The notes: generated by a model from the sequence alone, not told the origin. Positions 44,975-57,768 are shown, counted from the first letter of the stretch. The stretch is 64,000 nucleotides of DNA from Halomonas halophila (GCF_030406665.1 NZ_CP129121.1:248001-312000); one strand, 5' to 3'. Made by a program: numbers and translations.

Positions 44975-47023
44975 TCAGGCCGCCCGGATGCCGCTGTGAC
45001 GCAGCAGCGGCTCGACGCTGGGCTCGCGGCCGCGGAAGGCGCGGAACAGCGCCGCGGCGTCGCGGGAGCCGCCGCGCTCGAGGATCTCGGTGCGGAAGCG
45101 ACGGCCGGTCTCGGGGTCGAAGATGCCGGCCTCCTCGAAGGCGCTCCAGGCGTCGGCGGACAGCACCTCGGCCCACTTGTAGCTGTAGTAGCCCGCCGCA
45201 TAGCCGCCGGCGAAGATGTGGCCGAAGCCGTTCTGGAAGCGGTTGAAGGCCGAGCGCGGCACCACCGAGACGGCGTCGCGCACCTCGTCGAGCAGCGCCT
45301 GGATGTCGGCGGCGGAGGGCGCGGCGGCCTCGCGGTGCAGGCGGAAGTCGAACAGCGAGAACTCGAGCTGGCGCGCCATGCCCATGGCCGACTGGAAGTT
45401 CTTGGCCGCCAGCAGCTTGTCGAACAGTTCCGCCGGCAGCGGCTCGCCGGTGTCGACGTGGCCGGCGATCAGATCGAGGCCCTCGCGCTCCCAGCAGTAG
45501 TTCTCCATGAACTGGCTGGGCAGCTCCACCGCGTCCCAGGCCACGCCGTTGATGCCGGAGATGTCGGCGACGGTCTGGCGGGTCAGCATGTGGTGCAGGC
45601 CGTGGCCGAACTCGTGGAACAGGGTGGTGACCTCGTCGTGGGTCAGCAGCGCCGGCTTGTCGCCCACCGGGCGGGTGAAGTTGCAGGTCAGGTAGGCCAC
45701 CGGCAGCTGCAGCGCATCGCCTTCCAGGCGCCGCACCCGGCACTCGTCCATCCAGGCGCCGCCGCGCTTGCCCTCGCGGGCGTAGAGGTCGAGGTAGAAG
45801 CCCGCGATCGGCGCGCCGTCATCGAGGATGCGGAAGTAGCGCACGTCGGGATGGTAGCGCGGGGCGTCCTCGTCTTCCTCGAAGGTCACGCCGTAGAGCC
45901 GCTCGACCACCTGGAACAGGCCGTCGACCACCCGCGGCGCGGGGAAGTAGGGGCGCAGCTGCTCCTGGGAGATGGCGAAGCGCGCCTCGCGCAGCTTCTC
46001 GCTGGCGTAGCCCACGTCCCAGGGCTCGAGGGCGGCCAGGCCCAGCTCATCGCGGGCGAAGGCGGCCAGCTCGTCGAATTCCTCGCGGGCCTGGGGCACG
46101 GCGCGCTCGGCGAGGTCCTCGAGGAAGCCGATCACCTGCTCGGGCGACTCGGCCATCTTGGTGGCCAGCGAGTAGTCGGCATAGGTGGCGAAGCCCAGCA
46201 GCTCGGCCAGCTCGCGGCGCAGCGCCAGGGTCTCTTCCATCACCGGGGCGTTGTCGAACTCGCCGGCGTTGGGCCCCTCGTCGGAGGCGCGGGTGACGAA
46301 GGCGGTGTAGACCTCGCGACGCAGCTCGCGGTCGTCGGCGTGGGTCATCACCGGCAGGAAGCTGGGGAAGTCCAACGTGATGCGGTAGCCCTCGCGGCCC
46401 TTGGCCTCGGCGTTGGCCGCCAGCGTGGCCAGGGCGCTCTCGGGCAGGCCGGCCAGCCGGGTGGCGTCCGGCAGGTCCAGATGCCAGGCCTGGGTGGCGT
46501 CCAGCAGCTGGTTGGAGAAGGTGTTGGCGAGGCTCGACAGCCGCGACTGGATCTCGCCGTAGCGGCGCTTCTGTTCGGGCGGCAGGTCGACGCCGGCCAG
46601 GCGGAAGTCGCGCAGGGCGTTGTCCACGGTGCGGCGCTGGCCTTCGTCGAGCGCGGCCCAGGCCGGGCCGTCCTTGAGCGCCTGCCAGGCGCGGAACAGC
46701 CCCTCGTGCTGGCCGAGCCAGGTGCTGTAGTCGGAGAGCAGGCCAAGGCTGGTCTCGTAGGCCTGGCGCAGCGCCTCGTTGTTCATGGTGCCGTTGAGGT
46801 GCGAGACCGGCGACCAGGCCCGGGACAGGCGGTCGTTCAGCGCCTCCAGCGGCGCGGCCAGGGTCTCCCAGGTCGGCGTTTCCCGCTCGGCCCTGGCCAC
46901 CAGGGCCTCGATGGCCTCGCGGTTCTCCGCCAGCAGCGTCTCGATGGCCGGCACCACGTGCTCGGGGCGGATCTCGGCGAAGGGCGGCAGGGTGTGGGCG
47001 TCGAGCAGGGGGTTCGTGGACAT
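44975..47023 (-). CDS. prlC: Oligopeptidase A
   Basis: An M3-family metallopeptidase of 682 residues that degrades short peptides, including cleaved signal peptides, in the cytosol. The zinc motif LFHEFGHGLHHML places His470, Glu471 and His474; the third ligand lies in ELPSQFMENYCWE. GHIFAGGYAAGYYSYKWAEV near the C-terminus is also characteristic. The ATG at 47023 follows CCGAGGTGCGC; the frame opens 6 codons earlier. It is transcribed with yheV and diverges from the NSS transporter gene. Confidence 0.96.
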   Translation of the reverse strand: MSTNPLLDAHTLPPFAEIRPEHVVPAIETLLAENREAIEALVARAERETPTWETLAAPLEALNDRLSRAWSPVSHLNGTMNNEALRQAYETSLGLLSDYSTWLGQHEGLFRAWQALKDGPAWAALDEGQRRTVDNALRDFRLAGVDLPPEQKRRYGEIQSRLSSLANTFSNQLLDATQAWHLDLPDATRLAGLPESALATLAANAEAKGREGYRITLDFPSFLPVMTHADDRELRREVYTAFVTRASDEGPNAGEFDNAPVMEETLALRRELAELLGFATYADYSLATKMAESPEQVIGFLEDLAERAVPQAREEFDELAAFARDELGLAALEPWDVGYASEKLREARFAISQEQLRPYFPAPRVVDGLFQVVERLYGVTFEEDEDAPRYHPDVRYFRILDDGAPIAGFYLDLYAREGKRGGAWMDECRVRRLEGDALQLPVAYLTCNFTRPVGDKPALLTHDEVTTLFHEFGHGLHHMLTRQTVADISGINGVAWDAVELPSQFMENYCWEREGLDLIAGHVDTGEPLPAELFDKLLAAKNFQSAMGMARQLEFSLFDFRLHREAAAPSAADIQALLDEVRDAVSVVPRSAFNRFQNGFGHIFAGGYAAGYYSYKWAEVLSADAWSAFEEAGIFDPETGRRFRTEILERGGSRDAAALFRAFRGREPSVEPLLRHSGIRAA

Positions 47024-47132
47024 GCGCACCTCGGGATGCAAAGGAGTGACAGCGCTTAGATGCGGGCGGCCGGGCCGGGTTTCAATGTGCTAGGCTTGGC
47101 GCCCTTTGCAACTTCAGGCCGGAGACGAGGCG

Positions 47133-48473
47133 ATGAACGAGACCCTGGAGCGCTGGAGCAGCCGCCGCGCCTTCATCCTGGCGGTGACCGGGGCCGCGGT
47201 GGGGCTGGGCAACATCTGGCGCTTTCCCTATATCACCGGGGAGAACGGCGGCGCCGCCTTCCTGCTGCTCTACGTGGCCTTCGTGCTGCTGCTGGGGCTG
47301 CCGGTGATGATGGCCGAGATCCTGATCGGCCGCGCCGGGCGTAGAAGCCCGATGCAGTCGCTCAGCCACCTGGCGACCCAGGCCGGACACAGCCGCCACT
47401 GGCGGTGGCTGGGGCTGTTCGGCGCCTTCACGGTGTTCTGCATTCTGTCCTTCTACTCGGTGGTCTCGGGCTGGTCCATCGAGTTCCTCGTCTCGTCGAT
47501 CAACGGCGACTTCGTCGGCCAGGACGCCGCCAGCATCGGTGCCGGTTTCGATGCCTTCCTCGCCGATCCCGCCCGCATGACCTTCAACCACACCCTGTTT
47601 CTGGTGATGACCATGCTGGTGGTGGCCGCCGGGGTGACCAAGGGGCTGGAGCGGCTCAACAACATGCTGATGCCGCTGCTCTACCTGCTGCTGCTGGTGC
47701 TGGCCGGCCACGCTGCCACCACCAGCGGCTTCGGCCCGGCGCTGGCCTGGCTGTTCACGCCGGACCTGTCGGCGATGACGCCCATGGTGATGATCCATGC
47801 CATGGGCCATGCCTTCTTCACGCTGGCAGTGGGCGCCTGCGCGCTGATGGCCTACGGTGCCTACATGCCGGACCACCAGAGCCTGCCGCGGGCGGCGGCC
47901 GGGGTCGCGGTGCTGGACGTGACCGTCGCCCTGCTGGCCGGCATCGCCATCTTCTCGGTGGTGTTCGCCCAGGGCATGGACCCGGCCGAGGGCCCGGGGC
48001 TGATGTTCGTGACCCTGCCGGTGGCCTTCGCCGACCTGCCGTTCGGCGCCTTCTGGCTGTCGCTGTTCTTCCTGCTGCTGCTGCTGGCCACCTGGACCTC
48101 GTCGATCAACCTCGCCGAGCCGATGGTGGCCACGCTTCAGGGCTGGGGGCTCGGTCGCGGACAGGCCGCCGCCGTGGTGGGGGTGACGGTATGGCTGGTC
48201 GGCCTGCTGTCGGTGCTGTCGTTCTCGACGCTGGCCGACGTCCATGTGCTGTTCGGCATGAACGTCTTCGAGCTGGTGACCACGGTGCCGCCGGAGATCT
48301 TCCTGCCGGTCGGCGGCGCGCTGATCGCGGTGTTCGCCGCCTGGGTGCTGCCCGAGGTGGAAGCACTGCGGGCCCTGGACGCCGGGCCCACCGGCTTTCG
48401 CGTGTGGCGCACCACAGTGCGCTGGGTGTCGATTCCGCTGACGCTGGTAGTATTGATCTCCGGACTGATCTGA
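47133..48473 (+). CDS. Sodium-dependent NSS-family transporter
   Basis: A neurotransmitter:sodium symporter homologue (LeuT fold) of 446 residues. SRRAFILAVTGAAVGLGNIW, RFPYITGENGGAAFLLLYV and GLPVMMAEILIGR form the canonical first two helices with the sodium and substrate site, and ATWTSSINLAEP corresponds to helix 8. Bacterial members usually move amino acids or their derivatives, and use of Na+ suits a halophile. It is followed by the carbonic anhydrase gene after 16 bases, which suggests co-transcription without an obvious functional link. Confidence 0.92.
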   Translation: MNETLERWSSRRAFILAVTGAAVGLGNIWRFPYITGENGGAAFLLLYVAFVLLLGLPVMMAEILIGRAGRRSPMQSLSHLATQAGHSRHWRWLGLFGAFTVFCILSFYSVVSGWSIEFLVSSINGDFVGQDAASIGAGFDAFLADPARMTFNHTLFLVMTMLVVAAGVTKGLERLNNMLMPLLYLLLLVLAGHAATTSGFGPALAWLFTPDLSAMTPMVMIHAMGHAFFTLAVGACALMAYGAYMPDHQSLPRAAAGVAVLDVTVALLAGIAIFSVVFAQGMDPAEGPGLMFVTLPVAFADLPFGAFWLSLFFLLLLLATWTSSINLAEPMVATLQGWGLGRGQAAAVVGVTVWLVGLLSVLSFSTLADVHVLFGMNVFELVTTVPPEIFLPVGGALIAVFAAWVLPEVEALRALDAGPTGFRVWRTTVRWVSIPLTLVVLISGLI

Positions 48474-48489
48474 CGACGGGAGGCGTGTG

Positions 48490-49038
48490 ATGAGCGAAGC
48501 CAAGACCCTGAGGCCCTGGAAGGGCACGAGCCCGCAGCTGGGCGAACGCGTCTACATCGACCCGGCCTGCATGGTGCTGGGCGACGTGGTGCTGGGCGAC
48601 GACTGCTCGGTGTGGCCGATGGCGGTGATCCGCGGCGACATGCACCGCATCCGCATCGGTCAGCGGGTGAGCATCCAGGACGGCAGCGTGCTGCACATCA
48701 CCCATGCCAGCGACTTCAATCCCGACGGCTTCCCGCTGACCGTCGGCGACGATGTCACCGTCGGCCACAAGGCGATCCTGCACGGCTGCACCCTGGGCAA
48801 TCGCATCCTGGTGGGCATGGGCGCCATCGTCATGGACGGCGTGGTGGTCGAGGACGAGGTGATCATCGCCGCCGGCGCCGTGGTGCCGCCGGGCAAACGC
48901 CTGGAGGGTGGCCACGTCTATGCCGGCAACCCGGCCAAGGCGCTGCGCCCGATCAAGGACAAGGAGCGCGCCTTCTTTCCCTATACCGCTGGCAATTACG
49001 TCAAATTGAAGGATGAGTATCTGGCGGCCAAAGAGTGA
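48490..49038 (+). CDS. Gamma-class carbonic anhydrase-like protein
   Basis: A left-handed beta-helix protein of 182 residues. Hexapeptide repeats run from VYIDPACMVLGDVVLGDDCS to VVVEDEVIIAAGAVVPPGK. RGDMHRIRIGQRVSIQDGSV, the His in LHITHASDFNP and TVGHKAILHGC correspond to the metal-binding histidines. It resembles E. coli YrdA/CaiE-type proteins, whose activity is not always shown. GGGAGG lies 6 bases before the ATG at 48490. It could interconvert CO2 and bicarbonate. Confidence 0.88.
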   Translation: MSEAKTLRPWKGTSPQLGERVYIDPACMVLGDVVLGDDCSVWPMAVIRGDMHRIRIGQRVSIQDGSVLHITHASDFNPDGFPLTVGDDVTVGHKAILHGCTLGNRILVGMGAIVMDGVVVEDEVIIAAGAVVPPGKRLEGGHVYAGNPAKALRPIKDKERAFFPYTAGNYVKLKDEYLAAKE

Positions 49039-49393
49039 TGGGCTGTGGCTCCGAGCGAGCGCTGGCTCGGGGCTCAGAGTCATCCGGCGAGGACACGCAT
49101 GAATACGTCCCTGTAGCTCCCGGCGCCCTGCAGCGCTCTCGCATCCTGCTCCGCTTGCAGGATCGGTGCTGGCCATCCATGGCCAGCCCGTTTGGAGGAA
49201 TACTCCTCACCCATGGCGCAGGAGGTCCTCGTCGGATGACCCGTCGCCCCTTGTCCTGTCTGAGTACTGGACCTGGGGAGGCAGCGTGGCCTCAATGATG
49301 TGCAATAAAGGCGTAACCCGCCAACCGCTTGTTTTCTTTGGCCATGCCGAGCGCTAAACTGTTGTTTTATCCAGTCAGTGAGGCGCCGCGGGC
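49039..49393. other. Intergenic region with several palindromes
   Basis: 355 bases with no convincing gene. Symmetric elements include CCGAGC/GCTCGG near 49051-49070, the 9-bp arms GCTGGCCAT/ATGGCCAGC at 49168-49187 and GAGGA/TCCTC at about 49195-49208. The last 60 bases, which are AT-richer, probably hold the promoter for the next gene (TAAACT near 49355). Confidence 0.5.
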
Positions 49394-50040
49394 ATGGCCG
49401 ACTTCCGAACCCACCTCGGCGTGGCCGCGACCCTGGGCGCGGTGGTCGCCCACGGCGGCTGGCAGGCCGGGCTGTGGGCGTTCTCCGAGGGGCTGCCCGT
49501 CCTCGCGCTGATCACCTTCGGCGGCATTCTCCCCGATATCGACGCCGACCGCTCCAAGGCAATTCGCCTGATCTTCAACCTGCTGGCGATCCCCGCCGTG
49601 GTCGCCGGGGCCCTGTGGCTGCAGGCCCGGCTGGACCCGGGGCCACTGATGGTGGCCTGTGGCGGCATCTACCTGGGCGTGCGCTACCTGGGCGGGGCGC
49701 TGTTCTGCCGTTTCACCGTGCATCGCGGCATCTGGCACTCGCTGCTGGCCGCGGCGCTGTGCGGGCTGACCGCCACGGCGCTCAGCCATCGGCTGTTCGC
49801 GCTGCCCGACCGGCTGGCCTGGATCTACGGGGCGGCGCTGGCGCTGGGTTTCGTGATCCACCTGCTGCTCGACGAGCTGTACAGTGTCGATCTCACCGGG
49901 GCACGCCTCAAGCGTTCCTTCGGCACCGCGCTCAAGCCCTTCGACTGGCGTCAGCCCGGCAACTCGCTGGCCATGCTGGCGGTCATCGTCAGCCTCTCCC
50001 CCTGGCTGCCGCCCTGGCAGCCGCTGGTCGACCTGGTGGC

Positions 50041-50065
<25 letters not shown>
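49394..50065 (+). CDS. Membrane-bound metal-dependent hydrolase (YdjM/DUF457-like)
   Basis: An inner-membrane protein of 223 residues with four or five helices. MADFRTHLGVAA begins it, followed by GGILPDIDADRSKAIR, HRGIWHSLLAAAL and FVIHLLLDELYSVDL. The conserved acidic and histidine residues (DIDAD, HR-WHS, H-LLDE) suggest a metal site. E. coli YdjM, of this family, is SOS-induced; no LexA box is evident upstream here. The last 25 bases overlap, tail to tail, with the end of dctD on the other strand. Confidence 0.82.
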
Positions 50066-53328
<3,263 letters not shown>

Positions 53329-53332
<4 letters not shown>

Positions 53333-54102
53333 GCGTCGGGCGCGGGCATGGACTGGGCGCGGCGCAGCGAGCGCTGGGCGCGGGTCTCGGCGCGGGCCGC
53401 GGCCAGCAGGTTTTCCTCGACGTAGACCAGATGGTCGTGAGCGCAGGCGCGGGCCTCCTCGGCGCGGCCCTGGAGGATGGCATCGAGCAGTGCGCGGTGT
53501 TGGGTCATCAGCCGCTCGCGGGCGTCGGGCTTGGCGAACAGCGCCTCGAGGTTGTCGACGATGCTCTTCTCGAGCAGGTGAAAGATGCCGCGAATGGTGT
53601 GCAGCAGCATCACGTTGTGGGCGGCCTCGGCGATGGCCAGGTGGAAGGCGGCGTCGGCCTTGGCCTCTTCGGCCGGGTCCCGGGCCTCGAAGCGGTCCTC
53701 GAGCTCCTCGAAGCGCTGCAGCAGCACCGCCTTGTCGGTGGGCGTGGCGCGCAGCGCGGCATAGTAGGCGGAGAGTCCTTCCATGGCGTCGCGAAATTCG
53801 AGCAGGTCGAGGTGGAACTCGCCGTGGCGCGAGAGCATCTCCAGCAGCGGGTCGCTATAGCCGCTGTGCAGGTCCTCGGTGATGAAGGTGCCGCCGCCCT
53901 GACGGCTGTGCAGCAGGCCGCGGGCGGCGAGCTTCTGGATCGCTTCGCGCAGCGAGGGGCGCGAGACGCCGAAGCGTTCGGCCAGCTCGCGTTCCGGTGG
54001 CAGGCGCTGGCCGGGCTTGAGGCTGCCCTCGAGAATCAGTGCCTCGAGGCGTTCGGTGATCACGTCGGCGAGGCGCGGCTGGCGCAGGGTCTGGTAGGAC
54101 AT
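53329..54102 (-). CDS. lldR: GntR/FadR-type regulator, LldR/PdhR-like
   Basis: A 257-residue FadR-subfamily repressor. The winged helix includes ADVITERLEALILEGSLKPG, RLPPERELAERFGVSRPSLR and GLLHSRQGGGTFI. The C-terminal all-helical FCD domain has metal-ligand candidates in AFHLAIAEAAHN and HRALLDAI. It lies opposite lldD, and ATTGGT-N3-ACCAAT operators matching LldR/PdhR sites stand in the region between, so it most likely represses lldD in the absence of lactate. Unusually, its stop overlaps the dctB start (ATGA), which makes it the first gene of a regulator operon. Confidence 0.88.
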
Positions 54103-54151
54103 GGCGGCGTTCCTGGGCGCGAGGTCTTTCGGCGCATGGTAGCGTCATTCA

Positions 54152-54166
54152 ATTGGTATTACCAAT
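54152..54166. promoter_or_regulatory. LldR-type operator 1, near lldR
   Basis: ATTGGT-ATT-ACCAAT, preceded by A, about 50 bases before the lldR start. It fits the LldR/PdhR consensus. Confidence 0.85.
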
Positions 54167-54236
54167 ATGGCGCATTTTTTGTCGTATGCCGTTGTGCTGG
54201 TTTTTCAAGGTCTTGCGTGGCGCTTTTCATGGCTTA

Positions 54237-54248
54237 ATACCAAGGTAT
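54237..54248. promoter_or_regulatory. Palindrome between the two LldR operators
   Basis: ATACCAAGGTAT, a perfect 12-bp palindrome that contains the ACCA and TGGT-like letters in inverted order; a possible auxiliary site. Confidence 0.35.
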
Positions 54249-54271
54249 AAGCGCCTTTTGCGGCGGGAATT

Positions 54272-54300
54272 TTGACACCCTCGCGGCCGGGCCATAGGGT
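54272..54300 (+). promoter_or_regulatory. Promoter of lldD
   Basis: TTGACA, 17-base spacer, TAGGGT. Operator 2 begins 20 bases after the -10 box, where a bound repressor would block transcription. Confidence 0.6.
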
Positions 54301-54319
54301 GCGGTAACCAGTCGATGTC

Positions 54320-54336
54320 AATTGGTTTTACCAATT
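54320..54336. promoter_or_regulatory. LldR-type operator 2, near lldD
   Basis: AATTGGT-TTT-ACCAATT, symmetric over 17 bases, downstream of the lldD promoter. Confidence 0.87.
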
Positions 54337-54497
54337 ATGGCTTGCGAGGCGCCGAGCGTCTCGCGCTGTGCCGAAGCGCCGCCCGACTGGAGAGATTTCT
54401 TGCGCCCGCGTGCGCCCGTGCCTGAAGGCCTTCGAGTCGTCTTCGTGGTGCTCGCGCCGGCCTCTATTGATCGCTCATCCATTGTACAGGGCCCGCC

Positions 54498-55658
54498 ATG
54501 ATCATCTCCGCCGCCACGGACTATCGCCAGGCCGCCAAGCGTCGCATCCCGCCCTTTCTCTTTCACTATGCCGACGGTGGCGCCTATGCCGAGCATACGC
54601 TCAGGCGCAACGTCGAGGACCTCGGCGAGATCGGTCTGCGCCAGCGCGTGCTGAAGGACATGTCCTCGCTGTCGCTCGAGACCGAGCTGTTCGGCGAGTC
54701 CATGGCCATGCCCGTCGCCCTGGCACCCGTGGGGTTGACCGGCATGTACGCCCGGCGGGGCGAGGTGCAGGCGGCCAGGGCTGCCGCGGGAAAGGGCATC
54801 CCGTTCACCTTGTCCACGGTGTCGGTCTGCCCCATCCATGAGGTCGCCTCGGCCGTGGATCGGCCCATCTGGTTCCAGCTCTACGTGCTGAAGGATCGGG
54901 GCTTCATGAAACATGTGCTGGAGCGGGCCAAGGCCGCAGGCGTGAAGACGCTCGTCTTCACCGTCGACATGCCGGTGCCCGGGGCGCGCTATCGCGATGC
55001 CCACTCCGGAATGAGCGGCAAGCATGGCGGCATCCGGCGCATGCTGCAGGCCGCGACCCGTCCGCGCTGGGCCTGGGACGTGGGTATTCACGGTCGCCCC
55101 CATGATCTGGGCAACGTCTCGGACTACCGCGGCCAGCCGACGGAGCTCGAGGACTATATCGCCTGGCTCGGCAACAACTTCGACCCTTCCATCTCGTGGA
55201 AGGACCTGGAGTGGATCCGCGAGTTCTGGGGCGGCCCGATGATCATCAAGGGCATCCTCGACCCCGAGGACGCCCGCGATGCGGTGCGCTTCGGCGCCGA
55301 CGGAATCGTGGTTTCCAACCACGGCGGTCGCCAGCTGGATGGCGTGCCGTCCTCCGCCCGCGCGCTGCCGGCCATCGCCGATGCGGTGAAGGGTGACCTG
55401 GCCATCCTCGCCGATTCCGGGGTGCGCAACGGCCTCGACGTGGTGCGCATGGTCGCCATGGGGGCCGACAGCGTGCTGCTGGGCCGGGCCTTCATCTATG
55501 CGCTGGCCACCGCCGGCGAGGCGGGCGTGGCCCATCTGCTCGAGCTGATCGACAAGGAGATGCGCGTGGCCATGACGCTCACCGGGGCGCGCACCATCGC
55601 CGACCTCGGGCCGGACTCGCTGGTCACCGAAGCGCGTCTTCGCGGCAGCAACGCCTGA
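54498..55658 (+). CDS. lldD: L-lactate dehydrogenase (quinone-linked, FMN)
   Basis: An FMN-dependent alpha-hydroxyacid dehydrogenase of 386 residues that oxidises L-lactate to pyruvate and feeds the respiratory chain. The N-terminus MIISAATDYRQAAKRRIPPF and the catalytic His275 in SNHGGRQLDG (the same number as in E. coli LldD) are decisive, with LAPVGLTGMY, FTVDMPVPGARYRD and ADSGVRNGLDVVRM. It is divergent from lldR and has its own promoter with an operator. A lipoprotein gene follows after 85 bases. Confidence 0.95.
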   Translation: MIISAATDYRQAAKRRIPPFLFHYADGGAYAEHTLRRNVEDLGEIGLRQRVLKDMSSLSLETELFGESMAMPVALAPVGLTGMYARRGEVQAARAAAGKGIPFTLSTVSVCPIHEVASAVDRPIWFQLYVLKDRGFMKHVLERAKAAGVKTLVFTVDMPVPGARYRDAHSGMSGKHGGIRRMLQAATRPRWAWDVGIHGRPHDLGNVSDYRGQPTELEDYIAWLGNNFDPSISWKDLEWIREFWGGPMIIKGILDPEDARDAVRFGADGIVVSNHGGRQLDGVPSSARALPAIADAVKGDLAILADSGVRNGLDVVRMVAMGADSVLLGRAFIYALATAGEAGVAHLLELIDKEMRVAMTLTGARTIADLGPDSLVTEARLRGSNA

Positions 55659-55743
55659 AGCCCCGCCGGGCGTCGCGTTTTCCGCTATAGTGCGGCTGTC
55701 CCGCCGTCGCGGGGCATCGTCACCATATGTAGGGAGACATGAT

Positions 55744-57459
55744 GTGGATACCCAAGGAATTCGGAAGCATGCCACCCCGGGCCGCCTGCTGGCGGGTCTG
55801 GTCGGCCTCACGCTGCTGGCCGGCTGCGGCGACGACGAGGCGCGCTTTGTCTCGGCGCCGGAGATGCAGGCCGGCGACAGCCTCGAGGGCGAGCTGACCT
55901 CGACCAGCCCGGTCAACCTCAACAACGGCACCCGCTATTCGGCGCACTGGATGTGCGGCAGCGGCGAGGCGGAAAGCTACCGCTACACGCTGGACGCGCC
56001 TTTCGCCGCCTCGCTGGCGGCCTTCGACGACCAGGGGCGCTGGATCGGTTCGGCCGAAAGCGGCCCCGACGGCGAGCCGGCGATCCTGCTGAGCGCGGCC
56101 GAGGCGCAGCGCTGCACCTTGGTCGTGATCAACGGGCAGGATGGCGCCGCCTTCGGGCCCTATACGCTGGCAGCCGAGGCAACCGGCGACGAGGACGGGC
56201 TGCAGGCCGACCGGCCGTTGGTCGGCCGGTTGGACGACGGCAGCGCCGAACACTCGCTCAGCCTGGACGCTCCCGCCCACCTCAATCTGGCGCTGTCCGG
56301 CGAGGAAGGGCTCGACATGCATCTCGTGGGAGAGGGGGTGAATCAGCGGGCCGAGTCCTGTGCGCCGGGCGAACTTCGTCTCGATGCCTATCTGGAGCCT
56401 GGCGACTACCGCGTTCAACTGGGGCAGGCGGCCAAGCCCAACGTGGCGGCGACGGAGTGCGACAGCCAGGTGCTGAGCACCGGCGGTGCTTATCAGCTGG
56501 TCGCCGAACAGCGCGACCTCTCCGACGGTCGACGCAACGGCGGGCCGCTGCGAGATGGCGATCGCATCACCGGTACGCTCGAAGGTGAGTCGACCAATCA
56601 CTACACCCTGCATCTCGATGAGCCCTCCGAGGTGACCCTGGATCTCGGTTCGACGGCCTTCGATACCGTGTTGCACCTCAGTGGCAATGACACCCAGATC
56701 AGCGACGACGATGGCGGCGGTGGCACCGATTCGCGCATCCAGACGGTGTTGATGGCCGGCGACTATCGCGTCGAGGTGGCCAGCTACGGTGGCAATCGCG
56801 GTGACTACGCGATCGAGCTGCGGCGCAGCGAATTCGACGGCGAGTTCCGTAACGACGGGCCGATTGCCAGCGGCGAGGAGGTGCGCGGGCAGTACGTCGG
56901 CGTCGCCGAGAACCGCTATCGCTTCACCGTCGAGGAGACGGCCGAGGTGAGTCTGGCGCTCGACTCGCAGGACTTCGATCCGATGCTGTATCTGCAGGGG
57001 GAGGGCGTCGAGCTGACCGACGACGACAGCGGCGGCGATCGCAACTCGCTGATTAACACCGTGTTGCAGCCCGGCGACTACACCCTGGAAGTGCAGAGCT
57101 ACAGCGGCAGCGGTGTCTACACCCTGCGTGCCGGGTCGAATGCCTTCGAAGGCCGCATGAGCGACGGCGGCCAGGTGGGGACGGGCGACACGGTCTACGG
57201 TCAGCTGGCGGTCGGCAGTCGACTCGACTATCAGCTGGTGGTGGAAGAGGAGCGTGACGTGGTGCTGGAGAGTACCTCCAGCGCCGTGGATACCGTCATG
57301 CGCCTGACCGGCAATGGCGTCAACGAGCAGAATGACGATGCCCCCGGCCTGGGGCTCGGCTCGCGAATCACCAGGCATCTGCAGCCCGGGACCTATGACG
57401 TGGAGATCAGCGCCTTCGGCAGCAGCTCCGGCATGGTGCGTCTGTTCATCGGCGAGTAA
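55744..57459 (+). CDS. Lipoprotein with five PPC-like beta-sandwich repeats
   Basis: A 571-residue secreted protein. A signal peptide ends in the lipobox LTLLAGC (cysteine near residue 28), so it is a lipoprotein. About five repeats of roughly 100 residues follow, each with a Y-x-F/L-x-V core and an ending like LQPGDYTLEVQSY. The last three carry an acidic loop, ISDDDGGGGTDSRI, LTDDDSGGDRNSLI or EQNDDAPGLGLGSRI, typical of pre-peptidase C-terminal (PPC) domains and possibly calcium-binding. No catalytic domain is present. The GTG at 55744 follows GGGAG by 7 bases and puts the lipobox in place; the frame opens earlier at 55690. Function unknown; perhaps envelope adhesion or scaffolding. Confidence 0.8.
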   Translation: MDTQGIRKHATPGRLLAGLVGLTLLAGCGDDEARFVSAPEMQAGDSLEGELTSTSPVNLNNGTRYSAHWMCGSGEAESYRYTLDAPFAASLAAFDDQGRWIGSAESGPDGEPAILLSAAEAQRCTLVVINGQDGAAFGPYTLAAEATGDEDGLQADRPLVGRLDDGSAEHSLSLDAPAHLNLALSGEEGLDMHLVGEGVNQRAESCAPGELRLDAYLEPGDYRVQLGQAAKPNVAATECDSQVLSTGGAYQLVAEQRDLSDGRRNGGPLRDGDRITGTLEGESTNHYTLHLDEPSEVTLDLGSTAFDTVLHLSGNDTQISDDDGGGGTDSRIQTVLMAGDYRVEVASYGGNRGDYAIELRRSEFDGEFRNDGPIASGEEVRGQYVGVAENRYRFTVEETAEVSLALDSQDFDPMLYLQGEGVELTDDDSGGDRNSLINTVLQPGDYTLEVQSYSGSGVYTLRAGSNAFEGRMSDGGQVGTGDTVYGQLAVGSRLDYQLVVEEERDVVLESTSSAVDTVMRLTGNGVNEQNDDAPGLGLGSRITRHLQPGTYDVEISAFGSSSGMVRLFIGE

Positions 57460-57654
57460 GGGATAACGTCGGGGCGTCGCGTCGGCGGCGCCCCGATGAT
57501 ACATCCTGGTGCAGCGAGAAAGTCCTTGCACCATGCCGGGGAAGTCCGTAAAGTACGCATCCGCTGCCGGCGACGGGCAACGTTGCAGGCGGTGATGAGT
57601 GGCAGAAGCGCTTGTTTTTCTTGAGATTTTTCGACGGTTGTCGAAAGCGCTCGA

Positions 57655-57682
57655 TTGACAAGGTCAGCGAAATCGGTAAAAT
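57655..57682 (+). promoter_or_regulatory. rRNA promoter P1
   Basis: TTGACA, 16-base spacer, TAAAAT, about 300 bases before 16S. Confidence 0.85.
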
Positions 57683-57768
57683 GCCTGCCACTCGATCGGA
57701 TGTCGCTTCACGCCGTTGTCGCGATGGTCGGTCGCCCGCTTCGCTCTCGAGAGCTTGAAGATAACGGG

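Larger units (their letters stand above)
54103..54497. other. Divergent regulatory region between lldR and lldD
   Basis: 395 bases with two LldR-type operators, a third palindrome and one good promoter, listed separately. The rest shows no gene. Confidence 0.8.
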
